From assembly GCA_020881915.1 (NCBI GenBank), contig JAJFPB010000004.1, forward strand, positions 3,844,001-3,908,000: a stretch of DNA of 64,000 nucleotides. Direction: 5' to 3'. The position numbers and the translations under genes were made by a program. The notes under the pieces are model-generated. The model ran no database searches and was not told the origin of the DNA. It saw nothing but the letters and a program-made list of their open reading frames with translations. The DNA is from Paramyrothecium sp. XJ0827 (Eukaryota > Ascomycota > Sordariomycetes > Hypocreales > Stachybotryaceae). Below are positions 48,613 through 61,339 of this stretch, piece by piece (the stretch's first letter is position 1; each line of letters begins with the position of its first letter).

Positions 48613-49823
48613 TTAAGAGGCATGCTTCTCATTCACCAGCACGTATCGGTAGCGGGCCTTGCCCTCAGCCATGTCTTGGATCGCCTTGTTGGCCTCCTTC
48701 AGGGGCCTCTCCTCGACCCAAGCCTTGACCTTCTTGTCCACGGCAAGCTGCAGCATCTCGGCGATCTCGTCAGGAGCACCGATTCCGCTGCCGCCAATCT
48801 TGACACCGCTCATGAGGAGAGGGAAAACGTTGATTGGAGGAAGCTCACCACCATCAGGGGCACTGTCGATACGGTTAGCGTTACTCGTTCCGTTTACTGC
48901 GGCCCATAGGTATGGAGATCTTTTGCTTACCCAACTTGGATGAAAGTGCCGTAGGTCTTGAGAAGGCCTACATAGCCCATGAGCGGCATCTTCGGGCTCG
49001 AAACCGTCGAGACAATAAGGTCGAGGGACCGGGCGTACTTTGTCTGCCAGTCCTTGTCGTCGTCCGTGGCAATGTACTCATCGGCTCCGAGGGATAGGAC
49101 CTCGTCCTTCTTGGAGGCCTTGCGAGAAATTCCGACAACCTTATCAGCACCAAGTGCCTTTGCGAACAGCACGCCAAAATGACCAAGGCCACCAACGCCA
49201 ACAATACCAACGGTCTTGCCAGGACCGCAGCCATTGTGTCGCAATGGCGAGTACATGGTGACACCACCACAGAGCATGGGAGCCGCTTGTTCCGAGGGCA
49301 GCTCGTCAGGAATTTTGATCACGAAGCGCCCATTGGTACGGTTGTAGTCGGAGTAACCGCCGTACGACTGACCCTCACCGTTGGGATACTTTGAGTTGTA
49401 CGTGCCAACATTGCCCCGGCTGCAGTAGTTTTCCCGTCCTACAGAGCAATCGGGGCAGTCGGCCTGCAGGCAGCTTCGAGCCTGAGCACCGACGCCAACT
49501 CTGTCACCGACCTTGACGTGCTTGACGTTCTTTCCCACACGAACGGCCTTGCCGACAATTTCGTGGCCGACACAGCAAGCTAGACGCGGTCAGGACATCG
49601 GTTGTGAGGAGGTACCCAGGTGGAGACACTTACGGTAGGTAGTCTCGCCCCAGCCTGATCGTAGTGTGTGCAAATCGGAACCGCAAATACCGCAGTGGGT
49701 GACCTGAATGTCGACATCGTCCTCCTGCCAGGTCTTGGGCTCGAAGCTGCCCCATTCCATCTTTCCATCGGCGGCCTCAGGGCCACGGCCCAGCCAGCCT
49801 TCGAACTTGTAGTCGGTAGACAT
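48613..49823 (-). CDS. NADP-dependent zinc alcohol dehydrogenase (cinnamyl type, ADH6/7-like)
   Basis: Medium-chain dehydrogenase/reductase that reduces aldehydes with NADPH. Exons 49823-49634, 49579-48931 and 48862-48613 give 362 aa, the family size. Catalytic zinc ligands are visible in HCGICGSD (Cys44, Cys47) and VGHE (His69, Glu70). The structural zinc loop has four cysteines in CLQADCPDCSVGRENYC. The cofactor fold is GVGGLGHFGVLFAKALGADK, followed by basic ISRKASKK, favouring NADP over NAD. The cinnamyl-type CGGVTMYSPLRHNG segment is also present. Substrate could be aromatic or aliphatic aldehydes. It is the nearest enzyme gene to the isocyanide synthase (2.6 kb away, divergent), but a shared pathway is not shown by the sequence. 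Confidence 0.94.
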
Positions 49824-52457
49824 TTTCGCAAGATTGAATCGTCTGTCTCGGGTAGTCGTTTCGTTCAATGTAGGATGCTTGCAGGAGTAAAGAGATGTGG
49901 TGTCTTGGTAACGTCATGGCGACCATGGCTGTGCTTTGAGTTATATACTCCATGTTCCAAGGATCATCGAACGAAAGCAGTTAGCCGGCGATGCCCATGG
50001 AAGAATTCCATTTCAAATCACGTCTACGATTTTAGCAACTAAAATCCGTTAATCCCATGGCTGTGGTAGTCCGGCACCTGGGCTCTGTTCTCCACGCGCA
50101 CTAATGCAAGTGGCTTATCCGATGATAGGTGTTTTGACGGCGACGTTAAGGTTGGAGCTGTCCCTGCTTGAACGGCTTATCGTGTCGGACCAATGCTCAA
50201 AGCATTCCGTTGATCCTGGCCAAGGGCCCGATCCAACGAGGTTAAGACTAATCAGTATAGGACAAGGTCCGCGGCAAATTCGTCCCAGTCTTGCGATCCC
50301 GCCCCTCTTGTGGGGCCGGCGGTGAAGTCATGACGGGGTCTGTACCAAGTTTGGATCGTGGAGATTGCCACTTGTGAGAAGGGCAAGGGGAGGAAGATTC
50401 TCTGATTTCAGTGAAGAAAACTTGACACGGAGGAAGATTTAACCCCGGTGCAAATCCACTCAAGAACGTCCCCCCGGCACGACAACACTGCCGGATCTTC
50501 AGACGTACCCGTTTCATGTCAGCACCTTCTTTTTTGCTGACGTTCGCGCACCAACGGGATGATGCATGAAGCAGCTGAATTCCCCACAAGTCGACAGCAT
50601 GCCGGCACATGTGGGGTTCCATGATGATGACTCACGCCGCTTGCTGCTGAGTGCGCACTTGTGTGCGACGATGAAGAGTATTGCGGCTCGTAAGATTTGA
50701 GCACAGTATCGCGGAACTGGTTCTTGGAGGTAAACCATTTGTTTCGTGGCAAGAGCCTCCAAATCCTAATACCTTAAGGATCGAAAAGGTGTCACAGGAT
50801 GCTTGAGCGGCCGCGTCACAGCAGCGTCAAGCTTCGATGAGTACATAATAATAGAAGAAGCACGAAAAGTTTAAGAATAATTTCAATCAACCACCTGTTG
50901 CGATGGATTGCAATTACATTTCTGCTTGCGACGCCGCCCATTTGAGTATCCGAAACCGAGCCGGGACTTGGCCCGAGAGTTGCAGGCACGATTCGGCGCC
51001 ATACTCTCAACATCCCGGAGTCCAAGCTCACGCCGGACACGGCAGCCTTTCTTGGTGATGCGAAATACGAGATGGCCCCATGTCTAGGAGCACGACCAGA
51101 GCTCCTGCATACTGATTTCTATACGCCCATGAATATAAGGCTTGGTAAAGAGTTTCCGCAATCGTGTGCAAAATTCAGCTATATTGCACTTCAGCGCGAT
51201 CCTAATCATCTGGGTGTACGAATAGAGTACCGCCTGCTCACGCAAATACCGAAGCATCGCTGGGCGCACTATGAAAACTTCCACGTGTATTGAAAAAAAT
51301 GGACGATGCGCCTGTCCTAAATCCCTAATTCCCCGAGATTAGCATGCCAGATCATTACCGTCGCACGTTCTGTGGAACCAGCATCCAGCTCCCCCACGTT
51401 ATGTAGGTGACAAAGCCACGATCTTGCCAAGATCTAAAAGTGATCATCGCCAAGACGGAGATTATCATATTGATTGTTCCTGGTTTATATCGATTAATTC
51501 CTCAGAAAGATTGGCGATAAACAGATACATCTCAACTGTTTCGTTCGGAACCCATTGATAGCCCTCAATCAGTCACGGTGTTCGAGAGCCGAAGGATCGG
51601 GAGGGTCTCGGCAGAGGACCCGAAAGACCCTGGTCGCATGGACTCTCACTGTAGGACACTGCGACGCTGACTCCTCAACCCCATCATTCTGGACACGATC
51701 TGATCAACCGCAAATCCACACCTCTTGTCGGAGCCTACGACACACCGGGTTTGCCCGGGATTTCACTTTCAGCTATGTCATGATCCCCTCATTTCCTCAA
51801 CCCGGTCCCAGCTCTTCTCTCCTTGTTTTAGTCTATCGATCCATTGCGTTTCCGTCTTGCTCGTTAGAAGACCCTTGACGTTATCCTCGAAGCCTCGACG
51901 TTGCATCCGGTCTTCCTCTTGGCAACGTGTGGCGCCGATCATATGCATGCTTCGCGAACAAGGTCAGCCTCTTGCCTCAAACGGCCACAATTGCGCATTT
52001 TGTGACGATGCGGCGCTGGACCCTGGGGGGCAAGGTGGGAGTAAGCGAGCGGGCACGGCGCCTCAACAGCAAGCGAGCTGATGGTCGGATGCCTTGATGA
52101 CTGGGAAGACGGGAGCTCCGACGTCGCAACCGACGTCTTCCCTGGACATGGAACCTCGCCCCCTCGTCGGATCTGTTGAAAGCTTGACCTTGATGTGAGC
52201 AAGCCATTGATGCAAGCAATGCAACACCCCGTAGTGTTGTCAATCAGCCTCACGTCGTTGATCATGAAAAAAGTTCCAAGATTCGAGGATTCAATTCCGC
52301 TTCTTGAGTATAAATACTCTGAAAGCATCTGCCCGTGAAGCATTCGAGTCTCTACAAGCATCAATCAATTGAATCATAGCATTAGCGACTTGCATAACCC
52401 ATTCAGCACTATCAGACCCCATCATTGCCTACCTTTCCCCAGAAATCCACTTTCATC
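49824..52457. promoter_or_regulatory. 2.6 kb divergent region, dehydrogenase / isocyanide synthase
   Basis: No gene was recognised on either strand. The right end holds a strong TATA-like dyad at 52306-52319 (listed separately) and the leader of the isocyanide synthase. The length and lack of genes are typical of accessory regions. Confidence 0.5.
52306..52319 (+). promoter_or_regulatory. TATA-box within a perfect dyad
   Basis: gagtataaatactc contains TATAAATA inside a perfect inverted repeat (gagtat-aa-atactc). It lies 139-152 bp upstream of the isocyanide synthase ATG, a fitting position for a core promoter. Confidence 0.6.
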
Positions 52458-53648
52458 ATGGCATCTACATCGGTTCAGACCATGGTACCGGAACGCGTTC
52501 CCTTCCCCAAGATCGACGAGATTCCCATACCGGAGAAGGACAAGTCCAACATCGAGGCAGAGCGTGTAGAGATGTCCGAACGCATTCTCGAAATCATTTA
52601 CCAGTACCGCCTCGCAAAGGGACCCAACTCGCTTGAGAAAGCCCGTGAGGGTGCTCCCAAGTTCATCGCAGACATCTATAACTTTGTTAAAGATGACAAG
52701 ACCATTCGCATGTGTCTCCCCGCTTTCCCCTTCAAGTCGGCCAACAAGGTCGTCAAGGTTCTGGGTACTACTCCGGATTATGCCGAGGAGATTGCCCTGA
52801 CCCGACTGAACACCCTTTGCTCGGAAATTTCCGAGATCTACGCACCGGGCGCCACCATCACTATCATTTCTGATGGCCTCGTCTACAACGGTTGGTGCTG
52901 CTGATATGTGATGTAAACTTCCCGTGGATGAAAGTTGACCGGTCATTAGATCTGCTCGCCATTCCTGACCGTGACGTCTGGGCGTATGACGAAGAACTTC
53001 ACGCCATGGTTAAAGAGAAAGGCCTTGACCACATCGAGTTCTCCACTATGAAGGATCTGGTCGACTTCCCCCTGCCAGAAAAGTTAGACGAGATCACCCT
53101 CGTTGCTAATGCCACCAACTTCCGTATTGCCATATTGAATACCTACGGCAGACCGGATCTGGATGTTGATGAAGAGATTGCAAACAACGAAGATACACTA
53201 CTCACATATCGTGGTTACAAGCGCTTCCTCGAGTCCGATCTGAAGTACATCTTCCCTCTGAGCGAGAATCGCAGCCATAAAAAGTACATAAAAGATGTGT
53301 CATTCTTAGCCAAGCAGATGATCATGCGTGGTTATGTGAGTACCCGCTTCAGCCCGATGGTAGTCAGTCCTAAGACTAACGTGTGTTCAGGCCTTTTCTG
53401 GGGCTGTCAAGGCCAACTACCCCGACCATGTCCGTCTGTCCATCCACCAGTCTACCGGACAAGCCAAGATCTCCATCAGTTTACTCCCCACCGGCATGAC
53501 GCCCTGGCACTGCTGCGTTGGCATCCAGTCCGATGGATCGATAGTCAGTGCCACTAAAGCCGACTTCGAGGAGGATCCCAAGTTTGAGGTCCACCATGAA
53601 GACGGCCGTCCTCTCTACTTCAAGGAAGCGAGTCCCGAAGAGAACTAA
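52458..53648 (+). CDS. Isocyanide synthase (DIT1/PvcA family), stand-alone domain
   Basis: Member of the pyoverdine/dityrosine biosynthesis family (PF05141). Characterised members convert an amino acid amine (Tyr, Trp, Val) to an isocyanide or, in yeast Dit1, to a formyl-tyrosine precursor. Exons 52458-52890, 52950-53335 and 53391-53648 give 358 aa, a complete single-domain enzyme. Family blocks present: MCLPAFPFKSAN (about 85-96); SDGLVYNDLLAIPDRDVWAY, assembled across intron 1; YRGYKRFLESDL; AKQMIMRGYAFSGAVKANYP, across intron 2; VRLSIHQST; and TPWHCCVGI. Intron 1 uses a GTTGGT donor, inferred from frame. No fused dioxygenase or condensation domain is present. No P450 (DIT2), TauD-type dioxygenase, transporter or transcription-factor gene lies within 2 kb. 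The substrate is unknown. Confidence 0.93.
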
Positions 53649-55928
53649 TGTACATGGGTATCAGAGGGGCTCAACTTGTATTTTATGATTTCATATTTAC
53701 GGTCTTTATGTATGCACAGCGAGGTCAGGGAGCCAAGTAGGCGCGAAACGCTTATGAGATTTCGAGCCATAGTCAAGAATGCCACTACCATCTCTTGTTC
53801 TTGTTTTTGAGATCGGGTCTGAGCTCAGTGAAGATTGCCTGCTGATCCTTGTACATGTAAATGCACGTCAGCCCAGCTGATCGAAGTCTCAATGAGCCTG
53901 AATGTCTCAGAATGTCACGTCTCCAGCGGCAGGCTGGGTTGCAACGACATTGCGGTCAGCTGAACCGACGACATAATCTGCAACCCCAGGAAGCCCAAAC
54001 GGTCGAAATTTGAGCTGGTATGGACCAAAACTTGGTAAGGAATTGGTTGCGAGCTGTATAAAGCAGGAGTTGCCTCGCCCTGCCAAGGCGGCTCGTCAGA
54101 ATACGAGCGCCGGTCAAGCCAGCTGAAGCAGACACCGCCGACGATTGTAACCCTCAATTGGGACACACGCTTGACGCTCGGGGACTGTCGCATTGCCACC
54201 GGCGCATTAGAGCGTCACCTACGTAATGCTGGATCTGAACAGTTTGTCTCAAGCCACAGTGGGGACGATTGTTGCAGGGCTGAACCCGGCGGTTGGGTGT
54301 TGAAAGGGAAAGCTCTGCCCTTCTAGACCTTTCTTTTCTGTCTACTCCGGTCCGGACCAGACGTTTTTGTAATGATGCAGATTTGGAGATGGTTCGTCAA
54401 CGCTTCATGTCAAAATACGTCAGCGCTGGGATGATCAGACCTTATTGTTGGTTTTCCTCACCCCATGCTAGTCCATCAATGGCCTGGTCCCTTGTTGAAC
54501 GTTCAAATAATATCGTTTATTTTCCTTACTCCTGGGAATGTGTTAATGATACGCGCTTCGGCCACATGGTAGGGCCTATGGATACATCCAACGTGCCTGG
54601 AGCCTGCTATTGAGGAGCAACCACTCCTCCATCGTGTCACGGCAGCCTTCAGCTACGTTCGAGTACCTCCCTGGGGATGTGGTTCGCCGTAAAAAACGAC
54701 ATATAAGGTACTTGGGAACTAATGAAACGAAGAGGCTCGAGTGTATTTCATTGCTGCGAGCCAATGGTTGTAGGATGAAATGGCTGCACTTTGCTCCATG
54801 CCAACGTTCACGACTTCCTGCATTATGATGACATGCTTCTGCTCGTACACTGGTCTGCAATAACTCGCCCTCACGTACACTTACGGGCAGCAGAAAGGCG
54901 GAAATGGACTTGGGAACGAAGATGATGATGCGGGAGTGATCAACGCTGTCAGGTAGGAAAGTTCAGCCTTAACCGGCTACAGATATTAGTACACAAAGGT
55001 TACTTCAAGGTGTGTAAAACTGTCCACTTCCGAATAATCAGAACATGCGGTATTATCGTGATGGCCAAGTAAGTGAATCAGGATGAAATCATCCGACCTC
55101 TCAACGCCGCCGAGGAAGTCAATATTGGAAGTGCAACAATAATGGACGAAACATTGAATGGGATTTGGCGCACTGATGCATGAATGAAGGCACTATCTGG
55201 ACTCATGAGTGTGCGATGAGGGTGCGCGTTGAAGCCTTAGTTCAATCTATAAGGGTTTATTAGTTGCATCTTGCAAGGTCGAGAGCCAATGTTCTTAACG
55301 AAGTAAGAAGGAACACACCTAATAATAACATTCACAGTTTCACATTCTGAGTGGACCACACACTGCAAGACTCCACCTGCCCCAGAAGACCTTTAAAACC
55401 TGGGTTAATGCTTCTGCTGACTCATCAAAGTCGCTCCGCGCCTGGTGACCACCGACCAGGGTAGCTCCAAGCTTCATCCCACCGTCAACTGGTATCCAGG
55501 CTGCGTCAGCTCGCCGAGTCGCCACCAAAACCGTTTGCTATTTCGTGGCCGTCGTACGCAAGCCCGTTGCGCCCTCTCGCACCATCACTTGGGATATTAC
55601 GCAGGCTTTCATGTCAAAGGGCGGGACGGGACACCTCAGGCCTCTTGTCGTACTTCGCCAGATGCGTTGGTGGCGGTAATGCTTAATGATTGACGAACGA
55701 ATATTCACATCACACCTTGCGATACCCGTACACGAATTTCGAAGACGCTTTGCATTGAATATCTGATTTTGAACCCCGTCATCGTTGTACGCTGCCGCAT
55801 CATATTGTGCGCCTCGCCACGACCTTTCCACACTGAGCAACGGCTAGACGGCTGGCCTGTCAATCTACGCTTCGAACTCCACGCCGTCGTTTACGGAAGA
55901 CTGGCCAGTGCCGGACCACTTGCTCACC
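53649..55928. other. 2.3 kb gene-free stretch after the isocyanide synthase
   Basis: No gene was recognised. It holds the 3' UTR of the synthase and the promoter of the ubiquitin protease. Open frames up to about 106 codons show no family features. Confidence 0.5.
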
Positions 55929-58900
55929 ATGGGCGCACGCTACGATCTCCGGTCCCAGGAGGACCATCCCAACGCATATGCTGCTCTGCCAGGGACTATG
56001 GACGATGCCTTCATTCCATACAACCCCACACCTATGAAGTCGAAACTTGTTGCTGGCCGCCCTGGTGCGTGTGGCTTTTCCAGATCTTTGTAATGCTACT
56101 AACACCATCGAAGGATGCAACCCGAGCCGATGGATCTACGAACTGCTGAACAACAATTTCACCACATGCGACCTCTTTGACCGAGCCCGTCAAGCCCAGA
56201 TCGATTCCCCATACACTTGGGATCACCAGCACCGATTGGTCATCAATGGCAACCAAAGCTTCTTCACCACCTCAAGCCGGACCCTCTCTTCGATTTGCCT
56301 CGACTGCCATTTCCACTTTGTGTTCAAGATGGCATGGGCCGAGGAGCATACTGCGGATCTATGTGAAGCCAACTCAAGAAACACCGCCTGGCCGCTGAAG
56401 GATGATCAATTTCCATGGCATCATCTCGTGTGGGTAGGTTCGGAAGCGGACCATATCTTGAAGGGAGATTATAAAAAGTACTACCCCTTGCTGGCAAAAG
56501 AACATTTCGCTTGCTCTGCACGTCCTTGCACATTTCAACTGGCTCTGGAAATTTCAGAGCCGAGGTTTGGCAAGGACTTTCTGAACTTGATTCAGGACCA
56601 GGAGGGAATACTGCGAATTCTTGATGAAGCACGGGAAAGAGAACCCACTCGCTACGAAGGTGCCACGAATGACTGGGCCAAGCAGGCACCTTTAAATCTC
56701 AACACCTACCTGAAGAACATCCTCGAGGCAGAGCCGGATCAAATTCGGAGTATATCGAAGCGTAACAAGCGCTTTGCGGTTCTCTTCGGGCCTCGGTGTT
56801 TTCCCATATTCCGCCATCTCGAGTTTAACGAAGACGTGCTGGAAAATGACGACAATGTCGATGAAGGTTCATTTACGCCAGTCTATCCGCTCAGGCCATC
56901 AGGGCCCTCGGGAACAACGGATATTGGCACTTACCGTGGTTACCTAGAAGACGTCAGAGCGGAGGTGCAGTGCCTGATACATAAAGCCGGACAAGCCGTT
57001 GAGCGGCCGAGTTATTGCGATCAAGTCCTTCATACGGATCTTGGCTGCCAGGAAATACCTCAGGTTACAAACAACGCCCTGGTGAATGTGGATAGGTATA
57101 AATTGCTTGGTGTATTGCCAAATCAATCCCGTCAAATCGTGGTGAATGCCTATAAACGGCAGTGGGAGCTCATGCCGAGCAGGCGTCGGGACCTTGTCGA
57201 CAGCCTCATGGGCATCGCCAACGATTCAGCCGACGAAGACTTCTCAGATTATGCCATCACCCAATCCTCTGTCTTTGACAGCCAGCTCCAGAATCAGAGC
57301 ACCAGCGATGATGACGGTGTGGTTTCACAAGCTCTCAACTTCCTAGGCCTGCAGCCTCCGAATACTTATTCGGCAGACGCCTTGATCCAGGCCTTTAGGC
57401 AAAAGATCACACGCGACCCTGCTGACGCAAGCACCGCACGCTCCATGCTTCTTGTTATCGCTCAATCCTCGACAGATGACACTTATCAGGCCATGCTTCT
57501 CATGGAATCCGATGTCAGGATGTCTCTGGATACTTCCAGGGCTGTTCTTGGTCTCAGCCATACAACAACGTCATGGCAGGAAATCATACAAACCGCAAAA
57601 TCAAAGATCGAAGGCAGCAAGGGCGAAGAAGAAAAAACCGTGTTTTTCGATGCCCTGGATGCGATCGCGGACCATACTAGCGATGCGCTTTTGAAGCAAG
57701 CAACGATGGAGCTGAGGCAGAATCTGGGTGGCGCTCCTAATTCCCAGAGCAACCAGCCAGTCGACTTGGCGCTTCCAGTAGGTCTTAACAACATCGGAAA
57801 CACTTGCTACTTGAACAGTCTTCTCCAATATCTGTTCACTGTCAAGCCTGTCCGTGACATTGTTCTCAATTACGACAATGTGAGGCTGGACTTGGACGAT
57901 GAAGCCATCAAAGAGCGCCGGATCGGCGGCAACAAGATGCAAATGGATCGTGGTGAAGCTGTGGTAGCCCAAGCATGTACGAGCATCTTCTTCTCCCCCC
58001 ACATGCATCAATCAAACTAATCTAGGCTAGTCGTCCAAGAGCTTGCGGCTCTTTTCCAAGACTTGAAAGTATCCGATAAAACCGCTTCTCGACCTTCACA
58101 GCGCTTGGCCAACGCAGTCCTTCTTTCCACGCATACTTTGCTTCATGCACCCACACAGCCGTCAAGGGCAGTAAGCCCAATGCCGCCACCCTTGCCAGCG
58201 CGCCCATCTCCTGCTCCGCCGACCAATTCGTCCGACGACGTCGACATGATCAATGTTTCTGTTGGTCCGGTTGCAGATGTTGCAGAGACTGGGAGCAATT
58301 CGAGCTCTCAGACACTAGTTGACAGAGATGATGCTCGCTCAGACCACTCCTATCAGAAGGTGGAGCACGTAGAGCAAATAATCGAAGCAAACCCAGAGCC
58401 GGATATGATTGTAGACACACAGGAGAGCGCTGATATTCAAATGGAGAATAGCCATACAGCGGCTCCGGCCTCACTCATTGAGACGTCCGAACCGGCTCCT
58501 GAACCTGCCCATACAGAAGCCTCAGACGACCAGTCTGAGACAGTTGATGAAAAGGTGCTCAAGGCTTTGGAGTACCAGAAAAGATCCTCCGGCACCGACC
58601 AGCAAGATGTGGAAGAAGTTATGGGAAGCATGATCAATCGTCTACAGGCCGCCATTAAGCCTACTACTGTCGACGAGCAAACCGGCATTCAAATGGAGAA
58701 GATCATGGAAACGTTCTTCGTAACGACGGTCAATTACACGAAAAAATTTCAAGAAACTGAGCATCAGCACGAAATCAGCTTCGACCGATCCATCACGGCA
58801 TTTCCCGCTCCTGAAGGCCCATGTTCTCTATACGATGCCCTCGGCCGCAACTTCAACCAGCAAATTCTCGAGGAGAGCAACTTGTCGCGATACACTGCGA

Positions 58901-59757
58901 TCAGAACATTACCTCCGGTCCTCCACGTACTCATCCAGCGCTCCCAGTCAATGGGTAGCAAAAATGGCAACCCTGTCGAGATACCGGAGACTTTATATCT
59001 GGATCGATTCATGGATGCGCCCCACGATTCTCCCGCGTTCAAGCGCCGAGTCGAGGATTGGATGCTTGCTGAACGTATAGATGACCTTAAAACACAACTA
59101 GCAAAAGTTACGAATGACGTGTCGAACATCGCATTTCTCGAAAGTTACGTTGCCAATGCGCAAGAGGTTGCAATCTCAGATGTAGCTAGCAGAGGCCAGC
59201 TTGACCCCGAGGACTGGGAGTTTGACGGGCCTGTTGAGGAGGATTTTCTACTCGTCTCGCCATCTGCCCCTCCCGTCAGTGAGGCCCCCGCTCATGTGTC
59301 CAAACCCGAAGGCATCCAGCAAACACAGGAAGCCATCCAGCAGATGATGGAAACAGAGCTAAACCAGCTTGAAGAGAGGCTGAAAACCCATCTGGAAAGC
59401 ATGAAACAGATCCCTTATCGGCTGCACGCTGTCATATGTCATCGAGGACACCTCACTTCCGGCCACTATTGGGTCTGGATCCATGACTTTGAGGACAACG
59501 TTTGGCGTTGGTACAACGATGCTGATGTCAAGGAAAACAAGGACACTGCAGAGGTGCTTAAAACACTTAGCACAAGCGGGGAGCCATATTACCTTTGCTA
59601 TGTACGCGACGAGAACAAGGATGAGTACGTTGATGTTCCGAAGCGGCAGGTACCCGAGCAGCCGGCGTCGGGTGTGGAACTTATCACGGTGGACGATGAA
59701 GGGGATGTGACCTTGGTCGATGATGGAGCGGCGACTGCAGAGGCGGACAAGCCATAA
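55929..59757 (+). CDS. UBP2: Ubiquitin carboxyl-terminal hydrolase, Ubp2-like
   Basis: Large cysteine deubiquitinase of the USP family. Yeast Ubp2 trims K63-linked chains with Rsp5. Exons 55929-56064, 56114-57976 and 58031-59757 give 1241 aa, matching Ubp2-size proteins. The catalytic Cys box [19 protein letters not shown] lies at about 601-619. The His box [19 protein letters not shown] is near 1131-1149, followed by YYLCYVR at the domain end. The roughly 500-residue insert between the boxes carries acidic/Pro-rich sequence and a predicted helical segment, as in Ubp2. The N-terminal half contains the conserved [13 protein letters not shown] and [20 protein letters not shown] segments of this subfamily. 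Exon 2 to 3 (GTACGA donor, GGCTAG acceptor) was chosen because it restores [16 protein letters not shown]. The start has a CACCATGG context; an additional upstream exon cannot be excluded. Confidence 0.92.
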
Positions 59758-60076
59758 AGGCGGACAAGGCGTCCCATGATCATGTCTCGCTCAGGCCGAT
59801 GTGGCTCACGAGGGATGAGCAAAGTATTTGAAGTGGCCATGCGGCTTTGACGGAACGGAATTGGAGTCTGGCATTGCACATCAGAATTGTTGAGTAGTAT
59901 TCAGTTTTGGCATGGTTTTAGGCTTGAATCAGAGCATGTGGAAACGGCATGGCGTTGGGAACAGGATGATGGCATTAGAGAAGACTCGTCCTCTCCATGG
60001 CTCGCTGGGCAAGGCACAGACGAGAATAACTAAATGACAATAAATCATATGGTATTTTGGCCCAGACTATTCTATC
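59758..60076. other. Convergent spacer, UBP2 / hydratase
   Basis: 319 bp of 3' UTR sequence. Nothing else was seen. Confidence 0.5.
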
Positions 60077-61107
60077 CTACCGTCCCTTGAACACGGGCTT
60101 CCTCTTTTCCTGGAACGCTTTCAATGCCTCATTGCGATCCTCGGTATCAATAACCCTCTCATACATCTTATTCTCTACCTCCTCTCTAGCGTACGCAACG
60201 GCCTGCAGGCCCGCCCGCACGGCCACAGGTCCGCCCTCGCAGATCTCTTGCGCCAAGCGCACAGCCTCGGAAAGGGCAGCCTTGCGGGCGGTTGCGAGGA
60301 TGTCCGTGTTGTCACTGTCGGGGACGACCTCGACCAGCCGATCGGCCAGGCCGAGGAAGTACGCCTCCGGGGCGGCCACCCGGCGGCCTGTGAGGATGAG
60401 GTCGCGGGCGCGGGCGACGCCGATGACGGCGGGGAGTCGATGGGTGCCTCCGGCGCCGGGGATGATGCCGAGGCGGGTCTCGGGCAGGCCAACGGTGGCG
60501 TTGGAGGAGAGGACACGGAAGTGGGTGGACAGGGCGAGCTCGAGGCCGCCGCCGAGTGCGATGGACGATATGGCGGAGATGGTGGGGATTGGGAGCACGG
60601 AGAGGGAGGTGAATGTGTCCCGTAGGGTAGCGAGGAAGTCATTCGTTCTGCAATGGGTCAGTCCAAGTTCAATGGTGAAGTTGTATATCCAATCGGGTCA
60701 TTGGACATGACGACGAACTCTTGCTGGGTGAAGCTTCTCCGCTCCTTGAGGTCCGCGCCCGCGCAGAAGCTCGTGTCGACGGCGCTGGCCAGGACCAGGG
60801 CCCGGGTCGCGCCCTTCTCGTCGACGCCGGCGGCGCCGCCGAAGCGCCTCACGGGGATCTCGCGGCCCTCGGTGTCGTACTGGGCGTGGACGTCGTCAAT
60901 CTCGGCGCGCAGGGCCGCGAGAAGGGCCTTGGAGATTGCGTTGCGCGCGGCCGGGCGATTGAGCTCGAGCACGCGGATGTGGCCGGAGCCCGCGGCGGGC
61001 AGGTTGGTGACGCGGACGAGGGGCCCGTCGCCCGCGGCAGCCGAGTAGAGCCGGCGGGTGACGAGGCCGCGCAGGAAGGCGGGCGGTGGGCTGAGACGAG
61101 GAGGCAT
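60077..61107 (-). CDS. Mitochondrial enoyl-CoA hydratase / methylglutaconyl-CoA hydratase-like
   Basis: Crotonase-fold hydratase. The closest recognisable group is AUH, which hydrates 3-methylglutaconyl-CoA in leucine breakdown in mitochondria. Exons 61107-60719 and 60647-60077 give 319 aa. The N-terminus MPPRLSPPPAFLRGLVTRRLYSAA is a convincing mitochondrial presequence. Crotonase blocks present: LELNRPAARNAISKALL, FCAGADLKERRSFTQQE (first oxyanion-hole segment), ISSIALGGGLELALSTHFRV (second), and the catalytic-glutamate region GLPETRLGIIPGAGGTHRLP. The LKERR sequence after CAGAD is typical of AUH-type enzymes rather than short-chain enoyl-CoA hydratases. The intron has a GTTCGT donor, supported by frame. 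A general beta-oxidation hydratase remains possible. Confidence 0.92.
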
Positions 61108-61339
61108 TGTGAGTTTGTGCTTTTGATTTTTTACAAAGTTAATTGAGAGGGGTGGTTATGAGGACTAGAAAGATTGTCGAGATGGGAAAGTCTGGGGAAA
61201 GCTCCAAGCTATGACGTTTCGTTTAGCGTCGGCTTCTGTCGGTAACTACGCAACCCACATTCACGAATGCCGACCATGTTGCACCTTACAACCACGGCTT
61301 TAGGATTGATTTGCATTTTCAATTGCTTTAAGACGCTAC

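Noticed and set aside
44913..53648. A full biosynthetic gene cluster made of HET, dehydrogenase and isocyanide synthase
   Set aside because: HET proteins are not biosynthetic, spacers are long, and no transporter, regulator or tailoring oxygenase is visible. Only the dehydrogenase-synthase link is left as a hypothesis.
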